Assembly (NCBI GenBank): GCA_033856275.1
Contig: JAWVFJ010000047.1
Coordinates: 1 to 64,000, forward strand
Direction: 5' to 3'
DNA from: VRUE01 sp033856275
GTDB lineage: Bacteria; Actinomycetota; Thermoleophilia; Solirubrobacterales; 70-9
DNA: 64,000 nt
The position numbers and the translations under genes are program-made. The notes under the pieces were generated by a model, which was not told the DNA's origin, did not search any database, and was given only the letters and a program-made list of their open reading frames with translations. Shown here one piece after another: positions 49,951 through 59,291 of this stretch (position 1 is the stretch's first letter; each line of letters starts with the position of its first letter).

Positions 49951-50916
49951 ATGAGTATCCAGCCGATCTTCCTGTTTTCAGTCTCGCGTAGTGGATCAAC
50001 CCTGGTCCAGCGGATCATCGGTGCGCACGAGGGCGTCGCCACCGCCTCGGAGCCGTGGCTGCTGCTGCCCCACGCCTACACGCTTCGCCGCCGGGGTGTC
50101 GACGCCGAGTACGTCCATCCGCTTCTGGTCACGGCAATTGAGGACTTCTGCGACGGACTTCCCGGGGGCAGGGACGACTATCTCGACGAGCTGCGCGGAT
50201 TCGTCCTGCGCCTGTATGAGAAGTCTGCCGGCGATGGAGCCACCCACTTTCTCGACAAGACACCTCCGTACTGCCTCGTCGCCGAGGAGATCATGCGGCT
50301 CTTTCCCAAAGGCAAGTTTGTCTTCCTCTGGCGCAACCCGCTCAGCGTCGTCGCCTCGATGATCGGGACGTGGGGGCCCTGGTATCCGACCTTTATGAGC
50401 AATGATCTTTTCATCGGCATGCCCCGCTTGATCGCCACCTACGAGGCGAATCGGGATCGCGTCCATGCCGCTCGCTTCGAGGACCTATCAGGGGGAGATG
50501 AGGCTCGCTGGACAGAGCTGATGGACTACCTCGGCATCGAGTTCGCTGCCGACGCGCTCGCCGGCTTCGCGAAGATCGAGCTTGGCGGCCGCATGGGCGA
50601 TCCGACCGGGCGCAAGCAGTACTCGGCCCTGAGCACCGAGCCTCAGCGGAAGTGGAAGGGCACACTTGCCAACCCGCTGCGCCGCGAGTGGTGTCGCCGC
50701 TACCTGCGCTTTCTCGGAGCCGAGCGGCTCGCCACGATGGGCTACGACCTCGACCAAATCGTCGGCGAGCTCGAATCACAGGCTCCGAGCCTCGACTCCT
50801 TCGGCCCCGACCTCTGGCGGGCCGCCAAGGACGTGGCGAAGGAGCCGATTCGCGTACGGACCCGCAGCCGCCGGCTCGGCACCCCCAGCGTCATCCGTCA
50901 GCTGCTCGAAGCCTGA
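49951..50916 (+). CDS. sulfotransferase family protein
   Basis: A 321-residue protein from the ATG at 49951 with gaggg upstream. The 5'-phosphosulfate loop is FSVSRSGSTLVQRIIGAHEG, and the 3'-phosphate site is FVFLWRNPLSVVASMIGTWG. Both fit PAPS-dependent sulfotransferases. FLDKTPPYC is like the substrate/cofactor region. It moves a sulfo group from PAPS to a sugar or other acceptor. With the two shorter sulfotransferases downstream it suggests a sulfated surface polymer. It is more like the Stf0/heparan type than the others, and is divergent from PAP2. Confidence 0.85.
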   Translation: MSIQPIFLFSVSRSGSTLVQRIIGAHEGVATASEPWLLLPHAYTLRRRGVDAEYVHPLLVTAIEDFCDGLPGGRDDYLDELRGFVLRLYEKSAGDGATHFLDKTPPYCLVAEEIMRLFPKGKFVFLWRNPLSVVASMIGTWGPWYPTFMSNDLFIGMPRLIATYEANRDRVHAARFEDLSGGDEARWTELMDYLGIEFAADALAGFAKIELGGRMGDPTGRKQYSALSTEPQRKWKGTLANPLRREWCRRYLRFLGAERLATMGYDLDQIVGELESQAPSLDSFGPDLWRAAKDVAKEPIRVRTRSRRLGTPSVIRQLLEA

Positions 50917-51024
50917 CCCCGCGCCGCGGGCGCAAGAGCCCTCCCACCGCCGCAAGAGTTTTCCCGCGGGCTGAATAAGCGTCCAAGTTCGGCGCCACTG
51001 CGCTTGCCTGAGGCGAGACAGCCG

Positions 51025-52359
51025 ATGAGCCGCCCGATGAGCTCCGTTCGCGCACCGACAGCAGGGGTCTGCCTTGCGGTCGCAGCCGCCGTGCTGGCGA
51101 ACACGGCGCTCTGCGCCGCGGCAAGCGCGGCCACGACGCCGCCGGCGAGCGCCGAACCCCACGCACCCGAGATCCACCGATCGGGTGGTCAAGCGAAATG
51201 CGCCAACTCCGGGCATCGCGCCCCGGCCCTCGCCAGACGAGCGGCGGGCAGGCGGCCTTGCCGGCGGAGGGGAGCCAAGGGCTCCGACGTGCCACCGCGG
51301 GCAAGCAAGCCGACATCCGAACCGCCGCCGGCCGCGGCGGCGGCCAATCAGGTTGCCGCGGGCAATCCCGATCCTGCACCAACCGCTCCGCTGCCGCCCG
51401 CCAACCCGGAACCTCCGAGCGCCCCCGGCGAAACGCCCTTCCGCTTCTTCTCGCCCTCGAGCTTTTGGAACACGCCCCTGGCCAGCGACGCCGCCCTCGA
51501 TCCAGACTCAACCGCGATCACCGATGCCTTCGAGGCGACGATTGCGAGTGGATATCAGGCCGGGAACGGTCCCTGGATCAACACCACGGACTACAGCGTG
51601 CCGGTCTACACCGTGCCCCCGAACCAACCAACGATCCTGGTCGAGCTCTCCAGTTCCTTCTCCGCCCCGGCGCTGCAAGCGGCTTGGAGCGAGGTTCCGA
51701 TGCCGAGCCAGGCCCGTCCCTCCAGCGGCACCGACAGCACCCTCGTGATCTGGCAGCCGAGCAGCGACCGCATCTGGGAATTCTGGCGGCTCGCGCAGGC
51801 GCCCGAAGGCTGGAAGGCAGCCTGGGGCGGTGCGATGGAAGGCGTCTCCTCTAACCAAGGCGTTTACGGGCCTGGGGCCTGGCCTGGGGCCAGAGCATGG
51901 TGGGGCTCCTCCGCCTCGTCGATGTCGATCGCGGGGGGCCTGATCACCCTTGAAGACCTGCGGCATGGACGGATCGACCACGCTCTGGCGCTGGCCATCC
52001 CTAACGTTCGAGCCGGCTTCTACGCCTCCCCGGCTCAGCGCGGCGACGGAACCTCCTCCGATCCGCTCTCGCTTCCCGAGGGGGCGCACCTGCGACTCGA
52101 TCCGAGCCTCGACCTCGCCTCGCTGCACCTTCCCCAGATGACGCTGATGATCGCCGAAGCGGCGCAGCGCTACGGGATCTTCATCCGCGACCGAGCCAGG
52201 GTGACGCACTTCTTCGCCCAGGACCCCACGCCAACGGGAACTAATCCTTACGCCGGCGCAGGGGGCTACTTCGAAGGAAGGTCCCCGGCGCAACTGCTGG
52301 CGCAGTTTCCGTGGACCCACCTTCAACTGCTGAGGATGGACCTGCATCGCTGGGGCTGA
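51025..52359 (+). CDS. secreted protein of the FFSPxSFWN family (paralog 1)
   Basis: A 444-residue protein. Start choice is uncertain: a TTG at 51004, ATG at 51025 or 51037. A signal peptide is seen (GVCLAVAAAVLANTALCAAA), then an Ala/Pro-rich linker. The core begins FRFFSPSSFWNTPL and has TDYSVPVYTVP, DSTLVIWQPSSDRIWEFWRL, WGSSASSMSIAGGLITLEDL and HFFAQDPTPTGTNPY. These blocks are nearly the same in the paralog at 58188-59276. It may bind or process extracellular polysaccharide; no enzymatic residues can be named. The 3' end overlaps the flippase gene tail by 119 bases on the other strand. Confidence 0.82.
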   Translation: MSRPMSSVRAPTAGVCLAVAAAVLANTALCAAASAATTPPASAEPHAPEIHRSGGQAKCANSGHRAPALARRAAGRRPCRRRGAKGSDVPPRASKPTSEPPPAAAAANQVAAGNPDPAPTAPLPPANPEPPSAPGETPFRFFSPSSFWNTPLASDAALDPDSTAITDAFEATIASGYQAGNGPWINTTDYSVPVYTVPPNQPTILVELSSSFSAPALQAAWSEVPMPSQARPSSGTDSTLVIWQPSSDRIWEFWRLAQAPEGWKAAWGGAMEGVSSNQGVYGPGAWPGARAWWGSSASSMSIAGGLITLEDLRHGRIDHALALAIPNVRAGFYASPAQRGDGTSSDPLSLPEGAHLRLDPSLDLASLHLPQMTLMIAEAAQRYGIFIRDRARVTHFFAQDPTPTGTNPYAGAGGYFEGRSPAQLLAQFPWTHLQLLRMDLHRWG

Positions 52360-53929
52360 ACGGAGGGCCGCCCTCTCCCCTCCCCAGCCGCCGGCGGACC
52401 CACTCGATGACCTCCGCAGCCCGGCGCCGGTCGCGTTGGTTGAACCCTCCGCAGAGAAACAGCGCGGCCGCGTAGGCGACGGCGCCGGAGAACAAGCAGA
52501 GCGGCAGCGCGAGGGTCGACGGCAGGGCCGCCTCGACGGCGTGTGCGGCACCGAACCCAGCCGCGTAGGAAATCAGCAAGACAATGCGCTCGCGCAGGGG
52601 CCAGGTAGCGCGCAGGGGCCGGGTCAGATGGTGCCTCAAGGCAGCGCCGGATAGTCCGATGACGATCAGGAAACCGGCCAGAAGGGCAAGTGCCGGTCCG
52701 ACCATGTTCATCTTCGGCGTCAGCAGCACGAGCAGGACGACGGTCACGGCGAGGCGAATCAGCGCGACGATGCTGGTCAGGCCCGGCCGGTTCACCGCCC
52801 AGAGCGCCTGGGTCTGGGTAACCGTGACCGAGGCAAGGGCGGGAAAGAGCGCGAGCAGAATCAGCGCCGGGGCTGCACGACTGAAGCCGGGGCCGAAGAT
52901 GTCGAGGACCGAGTGGGCCGCGCCGCCGATCGCTGCCGCCAGCATCAGCATGCCGATCACTTCGTAGCGGATCGAGTCGATCATCGCCCGGTCGAAGCCA
53001 TGCCCGTCCCCTTCGGTATGCCTGCCGACCAAGGTCGGATAGAGGACTTCGGTGATCCGCATGCTCGCCTGCTGCAAGCTTCTCGGAATGACCAGCGCCC
53101 GACTGTAGGCGCCGACCACGGCCATCGGCGCGACCATGCCGATCGCCCATATCCCGCCCTGCTGGCTGATCCCCTGCGCCATCTGGCCAGGAGCTGCCTT
53201 GAGGCCGAAGCGAAGCAGGTCGGGCAGAACGCCCAGGCCGAGGCGATATTCATCGCGGCTGAGCCGCGCCCGGATGAACGGCCGCACCGCTATCAGGCGG
53301 TGGATCAACGCCACCAGCGAGGCGCCGATTGTCGCGATCACAAGGCCCCAGACAGATCGCCAGGCAAGGCCGACGGAGGTTGCGATGACGATGAAGCTGA
53401 TCGCTTCGTTCAGTCGCACCCAGAACAGCTGTCGTCCCGCGACGAAGGCGGAGAAGATCGAGTCGACGTTCCAGCCGGTGTTGGTGACCACTGTGTAGCC
53501 GGCGATCGAGACGAGGGCGGGAGCAAGCAGTTGGGGAGCGTCAAGCGGCCCCGGGAAGACGAATAGGCAGACCAACGCATCGAGAATCGCCACAGCCACG
53601 GTCAGCCCGACCGAGAAGGTAAAGACGGCCGCGAAGAGCTGCGTGACCCGCGGCTGCCGTGGCGCGAGGCCGGTGATCTCCTTGATCAGGGCCTGCTGCT
53701 CCTTGATCGTCGAAAGCACCCACATCGCCGCCACCGGCGCCCAGACCAGCGCGTACTGGCCGATCACATCGACGCCGTAGAGGCGGGCGGTGACGATCGT
53801 CGAGAGGAAGCCGATCCCGACCGTGAAGGAGAAGCTAAGGGCACCGAAGAGGAACCCGGCCCGGTAGCTGCCGCGCTTTGCCGAGGACGCGCGCTCTGGT
53901 TCCGCATTTGGAGATCCCGACCCTGCCAT
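52241..53929 (-). CDS. polysaccharide flippase (Wzx/MOP superfamily)
   Basis: From the ATG at 53929 (MAGSGSPNAEPERASS) the protein is 562 residues with about twelve membrane helices. The first is AGFLFGALSFSFTVGIGFLS, and a cluster of charged loops separates the halves. It has the layout of MOP-superfamily flippases, which move lipid-linked oligosaccharide repeat units across the membrane. The C-terminal tail is Pro/Ser-rich and overlaps the neighbouring secreted-protein gene. It is divergent from the Wzz-like gene and fits the polysaccharide locus. Confidence 0.82.
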   Translation of the reverse strand: MAGSGSPNAEPERASSAKRGSYRAGFLFGALSFSFTVGIGFLSTIVTARLYGVDVIGQYALVWAPVAAMWVLSTIKEQQALIKEITGLAPRQPRVTQLFAAVFTFSVGLTVAVAILDALVCLFVFPGPLDAPQLLAPALVSIAGYTVVTNTGWNVDSIFSAFVAGRQLFWVRLNEAISFIVIATSVGLAWRSVWGLVIATIGASLVALIHRLIAVRPFIRARLSRDEYRLGLGVLPDLLRFGLKAAPGQMAQGISQQGGIWAIGMVAPMAVVGAYSRALVIPRSLQQASMRITEVLYPTLVGRHTEGDGHGFDRAMIDSIRYEVIGMLMLAAAIGGAAHSVLDIFGPGFSRAAPALILLALFPALASVTVTQTQALWAVNRPGLTSIVALIRLAVTVVLLVLLTPKMNMVGPALALLAGFLIVIGLSGAALRHHLTRPLRATWPLRERIVLLISYAAGFGAAHAVEAALPSTLALPLCLFSGAVAYAAALFLCGGFNQRDRRRAAEVIEWVRRRLGRGEGGPPFSPSDAGPSSAVEGGSTETAPAVAPGTFLRSSPLRRRKD

Positions 53930-54074
53930 CGTTGCCTCCCAACGAGCCAACGGTGGCGGGTCCTTATGCAGCACCCGAAAAGATTGTGGCCGGAGCCACG
54001 CCGCGAGCCGTAAGTTCGGGGGAGATCAAGCCGTTGGGAGGGTCGATCGCCACAGACGGCGGCAATTTCCAGCC

Positions 54075-54944
54075 ATGCGAACTTCAGACGGCATCGACTC
54101 ACCCCCGGCACTCGACCGGCACTCGACGGTCGACGACCCGGGCCCGCTGGTCGACGGGATCTTCGAGCCGCCGGAAAGCTTCGTACTCAGCGCGATCGTC
54201 AACAACAAGCGGATCGTCGCCCTCTTCGCCGTGGTGTTGACGTTGGCTGGAGTCGGCTACGGTCTCCTGCGCCAGACGACCTATACGGCCTCGGCGACCC
54301 TTCAGGTGGGACAGGTGAACCCGAACTCGCCAGGGTTCCTCGGCTACGTCCAGTCCGCCAGTTCGCTGGCGACCGCCTTCAGCCGCTCGATCGCGGCGGC
54401 GCCGGTGCTGGCGACGGTCGAACGCAAACTTGCCCTGGGGCCGAGCGAAGCGACGCCGCGGCTCTCCGCCGAGCCGATCCCCTTGGCGCCGGCGTTCCGC
54501 GTGATCGCGACAGGGGCCTCGGATTCCAGCGCGATCCGGCTCGCGAACGCTGCCGCGGGCGCCATCATCGTCTACGAGAACCGCAGCAACAGCTCCAACC
54601 CACAGGCCAACTCGCTGCTCAGCGACTACCGGGCCGCGTCATTGGGGCTGAGGCGAACCGAAGCACAGCTCGCCGAACTTGGCTCGAGCCCGGACGCAGA
54701 CACCCTCGCCAAGGCCGAAGCCGAAAAAGCCGCGGCCCAGGTGAAGCTGAGGGGAATCGACACCGCCTATATCGCCGCGGTCGCCAGCCAGGCGCCGCGC
54801 GAGGGGCTGGTCTCCCTGGTCGCCGGTGCGACGAGCGCCAGCAGCGACCGCAAGGCCAAGATCGAGCTGTATGGCTTCCTTGGACTGCTCGCGGGGCTCC
54901 TCGTCGGCTGCGCGGCGGCGGTCTTGCGCGAGCGACCGCTGTGA
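54075..54944 (+). CDS. Wzz-like polysaccharide chain-length determinant
   Basis: A 289-residue protein with two membrane helices (IVALFAVVLTLAGVGYGLL near 50 and YGFLGLLAGLLVGCAAAVL at the end) around an extracytoplasmic helical domain. LRQTTYTASATLQVG is the typical Wzz start of the domain. There is no fused kinase or Walker motif. It would set the length of the polymer made by the ligase/polymerase-like protein downstream. Its stop overlaps the start of the sulfotransferase gene by four bases, so it is part of an operon. Confidence 0.82.
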   Translation: MRTSDGIDSPPALDRHSTVDDPGPLVDGIFEPPESFVLSAIVNNKRIVALFAVVLTLAGVGYGLLRQTTYTASATLQVGQVNPNSPGFLGYVQSASSLATAFSRSIAAAPVLATVERKLALGPSEATPRLSAEPIPLAPAFRVIATGASDSSAIRLANAAAGAIIVYENRSNSSNPQANSLLSDYRAASLGLRRTEAQLAELGSSPDADTLAKAEAEKAAAQVKLRGIDTAYIAAVASQAPREGLVSLVAGATSASSDRKAKIELYGFLGLLAGLLVGCAAAVLRERPL

Positions 54945-55807
54945 CGGCGCTGCCGACCTTCTTCATCATCGGCGCGGCAAAGGCGGGCACCACGAGCCTG
55001 CACTACTACCTGGACCAGCACCCGCAGATCCAGATGTCGGCGACCAAGGAGCCGCACTTCTTCGCCGGGCCCGAGAACGGCATCCCCTACCCGCCGGAAA
55101 GGATCGGCAGCCTCGACGAGTACGAACAGCTCTTCGATCCGGCCTTTGGGGTGCGGGGCGAGGCGTCGCCGAGCTACACGAACGCTCCTCGCCGGCAGGG
55201 CGTTCCGGAGAGGATCGGGGAACTTGTCCCCGATGCCAGGTTCGTCTACCTGGTGCGCGACCCGATCGAGCGAACCGTCTCGCACTACCGCCACGCCGTT
55301 GCCTCCGGCAAGGAGCAGAGAGCTCTGCGGGAGGCGCTGAACGACATCGCCGACCCCCACTCCTACCTGGCCTGCCACAGCCTCTACGCCACGCAGCTCG
55401 AGCTCTACCTGCGCCGGTTTCCCGAAGACCGCGTGATGGTGGTCGACCAAGCGGAGCTGCTCTCCAACCGCGAGCAAACCCTGCGCGGCGTCTTCGCCTT
55501 CCTTGCCGTCGACGAAACCTTCACCTCGGAGCGGTTTGGCACCGAACTGTGGGCGACGAGCGTGCGGCGCGCATCGCCGCCCGGCCAGGCCACGTTCATC
55601 GCTCGCGCCGTCGCGCCGAGAACCCGGTGGATCCCGGCGCGGGTGAGGAGGCGGGCGAGACGTGCGTATGAACGAGCCTTCTGGCCGGCGCTCGACGCCG
55701 ACCCGCTTGATGCCGATTCCCGCGGGCACCTGCGGGAGTTCTACAGCGCGGACGTCGAACGCCTGCGGGCGCTCACCGGCAAGCCTTTCCCAAGCTGGAG
55801 CGTCTGA
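54941..55807 (+). CDS. sulfotransferase (PAPS-dependent), copy 2
   Basis: A 288-residue protein from a GTG. The 5'-phosphosulfate loop is FFIIGAAKAGTTSLHYYLDQ and the 3'-phosphate site VYLVRDPIERTVSHYRHAV. Between them is KEPHFFAGPENGIPYPPERI, and it ends ALTGKPFPSWSV. It resembles the heparan-type sulfotransferase domain and likely sulfates a sugar in the polymer. It is a paralog of the protein at 57308 (same loops and end), and the two are separated by the ligase-like gene, with close or overlapping gene ends. Confidence 0.9.
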   Translation: MTALPTFFIIGAAKAGTTSLHYYLDQHPQIQMSATKEPHFFAGPENGIPYPPERIGSLDEYEQLFDPAFGVRGEASPSYTNAPRRQGVPERIGELVPDARFVYLVRDPIERTVSHYRHAVASGKEQRALREALNDIADPHSYLACHSLYATQLELYLRRFPEDRVMVVDQAELLSNREQTLRGVFAFLAVDETFTSERFGTELWATSVRRASPPGQATFIARAVAPRTRWIPARVRRRARRAYERAFWPALDADPLDADSRGHLREFYSADVERLRALTGKPFPSWSV

Positions 55808-57303
55808 TGGCGACGCGGGTGATTTGGCATCCCCCTTTGTACGCCTGGGGACTGCTCGGGCTTGCAGCGCTGGCGCTGCTCTACAAGTACCAGCCGACCC
55901 GGCTCGAAGGCCGCTGGCTCGCGATCGCGCCACTACTGATCGTCGCCGCGGTGCTGGTGCTGCGCAGGCTGTGGGAGCAGCCGCCGGCGGTGACGCTTTG
56001 CGCGGCGATCGCGCTCACCGTCTTTTCCGGCGGCTGGTCGCAGATGGGCTTGGCGGGTCTGCCGCTGAACCGCCTGCTCGTCGCCGTCGTTCTCCTTCAG
56101 GTCCTCCTGCGCGCCCCAGGAATCGCTCAGATGCCGCGGATGCCGCTGCGCAATGTCCATCTGCTGATCGGCCTGACCTTGATCTATGCGCTTGCCTCGG
56201 CGGCGGCCTCGGGGACACTGACATCCAAGGACGGGTTCCTGCAGCTCTTCGACGTCTTCGGCGTCGTGCCGTTCCTGCTCTTCCTCGTGGCGCCGGCCGT
56301 CTTCTCCGGCCGCCGCGAACGCGACCTGCTGCTGGCCACGCTGGTCGGGCTCGGCGCCTACCTCGGACTGACCGCGATCTTCGAGTCGCTGGGACCGCAA
56401 TCCTTTGTCTTCCCCAGCTACATCCGCCACTTCGAAGCCGAAACCCTCAGCGCGGTGAAGGCAAGTGGACCGTTCCAGAGCCCAACCGCGATGGGCTTCG
56501 CCTGTTTCGCCTGCGCCGTCGCGGCCCTGATCGCACTTGACCAATGGCGTCACCGCTGGGGGCGCTGCCTGGCGCTGTTGGTCGCCGCCGCCTGCGCCTT
56601 CGGCTGCTTCCTGACCCTGGAGCGCGGAGTCTGGATCGCGGCGATCGCCGCCACCGTCGTCACGGCGCTTGCCACCCAAACGGGGCGCCGCTTGCTCGCG
56701 CCTGGAATCGCTATCTCGGCCGTCGCGCTGATCGGAGTCTTTGCCCTCGTGCCCAGTCTCTCGCAGAGCGCTTCGGAGCGCGCGACCTACCAGCAGAGCC
56801 TCTGGGACCGACAGAATCAAACGGCCGCCGGCCTGCGCATGGTGCAGGCCAAGCCGCTCTTCGGCTTCGGCCTCGACAGCTACGAAGCCGAGAGCGTCGA
56901 CTACTTCCGCCAGCCCGAGGACTACCCGATGACTGGCTATACGCACGGGATCACAATCGGGGTGCCCGACCCGATCCTGCCGATCCACAACACCTACCTC
57001 TCCTACGCGGTTGAGCTCGGCCTGGCCGGCGCCCTGCTGTGGCTCGCCTCGATTGCCTGGGCAATTGGCGGCGCGATCCTCGCTCGTGGGCCAGCGTCCC
57101 TGCGCCCGTGGAAGCTTGGCCTGCTCGCAATCGCCGTGTTCTTCCTCGTCGTCTGCGTGGTAGACCCGCACACGGCACCTTTCCCGATGGTGCTGATGCT
57201 CGCCTGGGCAGGGGTCGCCGCCGGGGCGAAACCCCTCCCCTCCGAGGCCTGGCCCTCCCATGTGCTGCCGTGGCACGGCAACGGCGCCTCGCTTCCGAGC
57301 TGA
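55807..57303 (+). CDS. O-antigen ligase/polymerase-like membrane protein
   Basis: A 498-residue membrane protein of about twelve helices. The large C-terminal extracellular loop has FGFGLDSYEAESVDYFR with later LPIHNTYLSYAVELGLAGAL, the conserved block of the Wzy/O-antigen ligase (Wzy_C) family. It polymerises or transfers oligosaccharide from the undecaprenyl carrier at the outer face of the membrane. Its ATG overlaps the stop of the previous gene (TGATG). Whether it is a polymerase or a ligase cannot be read. Confidence 0.86.
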   Translation: MATRVIWHPPLYAWGLLGLAALALLYKYQPTRLEGRWLAIAPLLIVAAVLVLRRLWEQPPAVTLCAAIALTVFSGGWSQMGLAGLPLNRLLVAVVLLQVLLRAPGIAQMPRMPLRNVHLLIGLTLIYALASAAASGTLTSKDGFLQLFDVFGVVPFLLFLVAPAVFSGRRERDLLLATLVGLGAYLGLTAIFESLGPQSFVFPSYIRHFEAETLSAVKASGPFQSPTAMGFACFACAVAALIALDQWRHRWGRCLALLVAAACAFGCFLTLERGVWIAAIAATVVTALATQTGRRLLAPGIAISAVALIGVFALVPSLSQSASERATYQQSLWDRQNQTAAGLRMVQAKPLFGFGLDSYEAESVDYFRQPEDYPMTGYTHGITIGVPDPILPIHNTYLSYAVELGLAGALLWLASIAWAIGGAILARGPASLRPWKLGLLAIAVFFLVVCVVDPHTAPFPMVLMLAWAGVAAGAKPLPSEAWPSHVLPWHGNGASLPS

Positions 57304-57307
57304 CCAG

Positions 57308-58168
57308 ATGGCACTCCCTACCTTCTTTGTCATCGGTGCGCCCAAGGCGGGCACGACGAGCCTGCACAACTACCTCGCCGCCCACCCGCAGATTCAGATG
57401 TCGGCCGTCAAGGAGCCGCGCTTCTTCGCCGGCCCCGAGAACGGCATCCCCTACCCGCCCGATCGCGTCGGCTCGCTCAACGCCTACGAAGCGCTTTTCG
57501 ACCCGGCGACCGGGGTTCGGGGCGAGTCCTCGACCGACTACGCCACTCACCCGCGCCGCCAGGGCGTGCCGGAACGGATCAAGGAGCTGGTTCCCGAGGC
57601 GCGGTTCATCTACCTGGTCCGCGACCCCGTTGCCCGCACCGTCTCCCACTTCAAGATGAGGACCGCGCTACTGGGCGAGCGCAGGACGCTACGAGAGGCG
57701 CTTGGCGACCTCACCGACCTCTGCTCCCCCTACCTCTCGCCCAGCCTCTACGCCACGCAGCTCGAGCTCTACCAACGCGCCTTCCCGGCGGCGCGGATCC
57801 TCGTGATCGACCAAGCCGATCTAGAGGCGGAGCGCGGAGCGACGCTGAGCCGGGTCTTCGACTTCCTCTCGGTTGAGGAGACGGGGCCGCTCGATGGCTT
57901 CGCGGAGGAGCATCTGGGCAGCGGCGCCTGGCGTACCTACCCGAGCGGCTACGCCAGCTTCATCGCCCGCCACGTCGCCCCGCGCGTCCAGTGGATTCCA
58001 GGGGGACCGCGGCAATCGGCTCGGCGCTTGGTCGAGCGGGTGCTGTGGCGCCCACTCGACACCAGCCTCGATGACGACCTGCGTGAACAGCTAGAGGACC
58101 TTTATGCCCCCGAGGTCGCCCGCCTACGCACCCTCACCGGCATGGAGTTTCCGACATGGAGCGTTTAA
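57308..58168 (+). CDS. sulfotransferase (PAPS-dependent), copy 3
   Basis: The ORF opens at 57260 but the ATG at 57308 (MALPTFFVIGAPKAGTTSLH) follows the ligase-like gene stop by four bases and fits the paralog. It has 286 residues. The loop GAPKAGTTSLHNYLAAHPQI and the second site IYLVRDPVARTVSHFKM are seen, and it ends RTLTGMEFPTWSV. It is close to copy 2 over its full length and probably arose by duplication with its neighbours. A second acceptor or site of sulfation is likely. Confidence 0.9.
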   Translation: MALPTFFVIGAPKAGTTSLHNYLAAHPQIQMSAVKEPRFFAGPENGIPYPPDRVGSLNAYEALFDPATGVRGESSTDYATHPRRQGVPERIKELVPEARFIYLVRDPVARTVSHFKMRTALLGERRTLREALGDLTDLCSPYLSPSLYATQLELYQRAFPAARILVIDQADLEAERGATLSRVFDFLSVEETGPLDGFAEEHLGSGAWRTYPSGYASFIARHVAPRVQWIPGGPRQSARRLVERVLWRPLDTSLDDDLREQLEDLYAPEVARLRTLTGMEFPTWSV

Positions 58169-58187
58169 GCCCGGCGGCGGAAGAGGC

Positions 58188-59276
58188 GTGAGCCGCGCTC
58201 TCGCCACGATCGGGGCCCTCCTAGCCACGTTGTGCGCAGGCTGGACCGCCTGCGGCTGCGGCAGCGACGCGGCGCTCGGCACCGCTGGCAGCGATCCCCC
58301 GATACGGCATTTGGCCAGCGTGACGCCCCTCCCCTTCTTCTCCCCGAACAGCTTCTGGAATGACCCTCCCGCGGGCAACGCCAGCCTCGATCCCAACTCC
58401 GCCAAGTTGATCGGGGCGTTTGGCGCCGAGGTCAGCCGTGAGCTCGAAGCCGGCAATGGGCCGTGGATCAACACGACCGACTACAGCGTCCCGGTTTACA
58501 CGGTTCCCGAAGATCAGCCAGCCGTCCGCGTCCAGCTCGTCAACCAGTTCTCCGCTCCCGCGCTGCAGGCGGCATGGAGCAGGGTTCCGATGCCGTCCGG
58601 CGCCCGTCCTTCGGGGGGCAGCGATCGCACGCTGGTGATCTGGCAGCCGAGCACCGACCGCCTCTGGGAGTTCTGGAGGCTGACGCATGACGCGGCGGGC
58701 TGGAGCGCATCCTGGGGCGGCGCGATCCAAAACGTCTCTTCCAACTGGGGCGCCTACGGCCCGGCGGCGTGGTCCGGCGCGAAATCGACCTGGGGGGCCT
58801 CGGCCTCGTCGTTCTCGATCGCGGGCGGTCTGATCACGCTCAAGGACCTGCGGCGTGGCCAGATAGACCATGCCTTGGCCCTGGCGGTACCCAACACACG
58901 GGCCGGGGTCTACGCGTCCCCCGCCCGCCGCACCGACGGAACCTCGGCCAGCCCGACATCGCTGCCCGAGGGGGTGCACCTGCGACTCGATCCCAACCTG
59001 GATCTCGCCGCACTGCATTTGCCCCGGTTCACCTCGATGATCGCCGAAGCGGCGCAGCGCTACGGGGTCTTCGTCAGGGACAAGGCTAAGGTGGCGCATT
59101 TCTTCGCCCAGGATCCGCGCCCCACCGGCACCAACCCATATACCGGCGAGGCTGGTTACTTCGAAGGAGAGTCCCCCGCCGAGCTGCTGTCGTCGTTTCC
59201 ATGGGACCGCCTTCAGGTGCTGTGGATGGATCTGCACAACTTCAGTCCCGACACGAACCCGAATCGATCCAAGTAG
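58188..59276 (+). CDS. secreted protein of the FFSPxSFWN family (paralog 2)
   Basis: The ORF opens at 58104, inside the sulfotransferase gene. A GTG at 58188 (VSRALATIGALLATLCAGWT) with ggaagagg upstream is preferred, giving 362 residues with a signal peptide; CGCGSD after it may be a lipid attachment site. The core repeats the blocks of paralog 1: FFSPNSFWNDPPAG, GPWINTTDYSVPVYTVP, LVIWQPSTDRLWEFWRL and HFFAQDPRPTGTNPY. It lacks the long Pro-rich linker. The role is not known. Two copies in one locus, each after a sulfotransferase gene, suggest a shared job at the polymer. Confidence 0.84.
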   Translation: MSRALATIGALLATLCAGWTACGCGSDAALGTAGSDPPIRHLASVTPLPFFSPNSFWNDPPAGNASLDPNSAKLIGAFGAEVSRELEAGNGPWINTTDYSVPVYTVPEDQPAVRVQLVNQFSAPALQAAWSRVPMPSGARPSGGSDRTLVIWQPSTDRLWEFWRLTHDAAGWSASWGGAIQNVSSNWGAYGPAAWSGAKSTWGASASSFSIAGGLITLKDLRRGQIDHALALAVPNTRAGVYASPARRTDGTSASPTSLPEGVHLRLDPNLDLAALHLPRFTSMIAEAAQRYGVFVRDKAKVAHFFAQDPRPTGTNPYTGEAGYFEGESPAELLSSFPWDRLQVLWMDLHNFSPDTNPNRSK

Positions 59277-59291
59277 GAGACGAGCGGGTCC

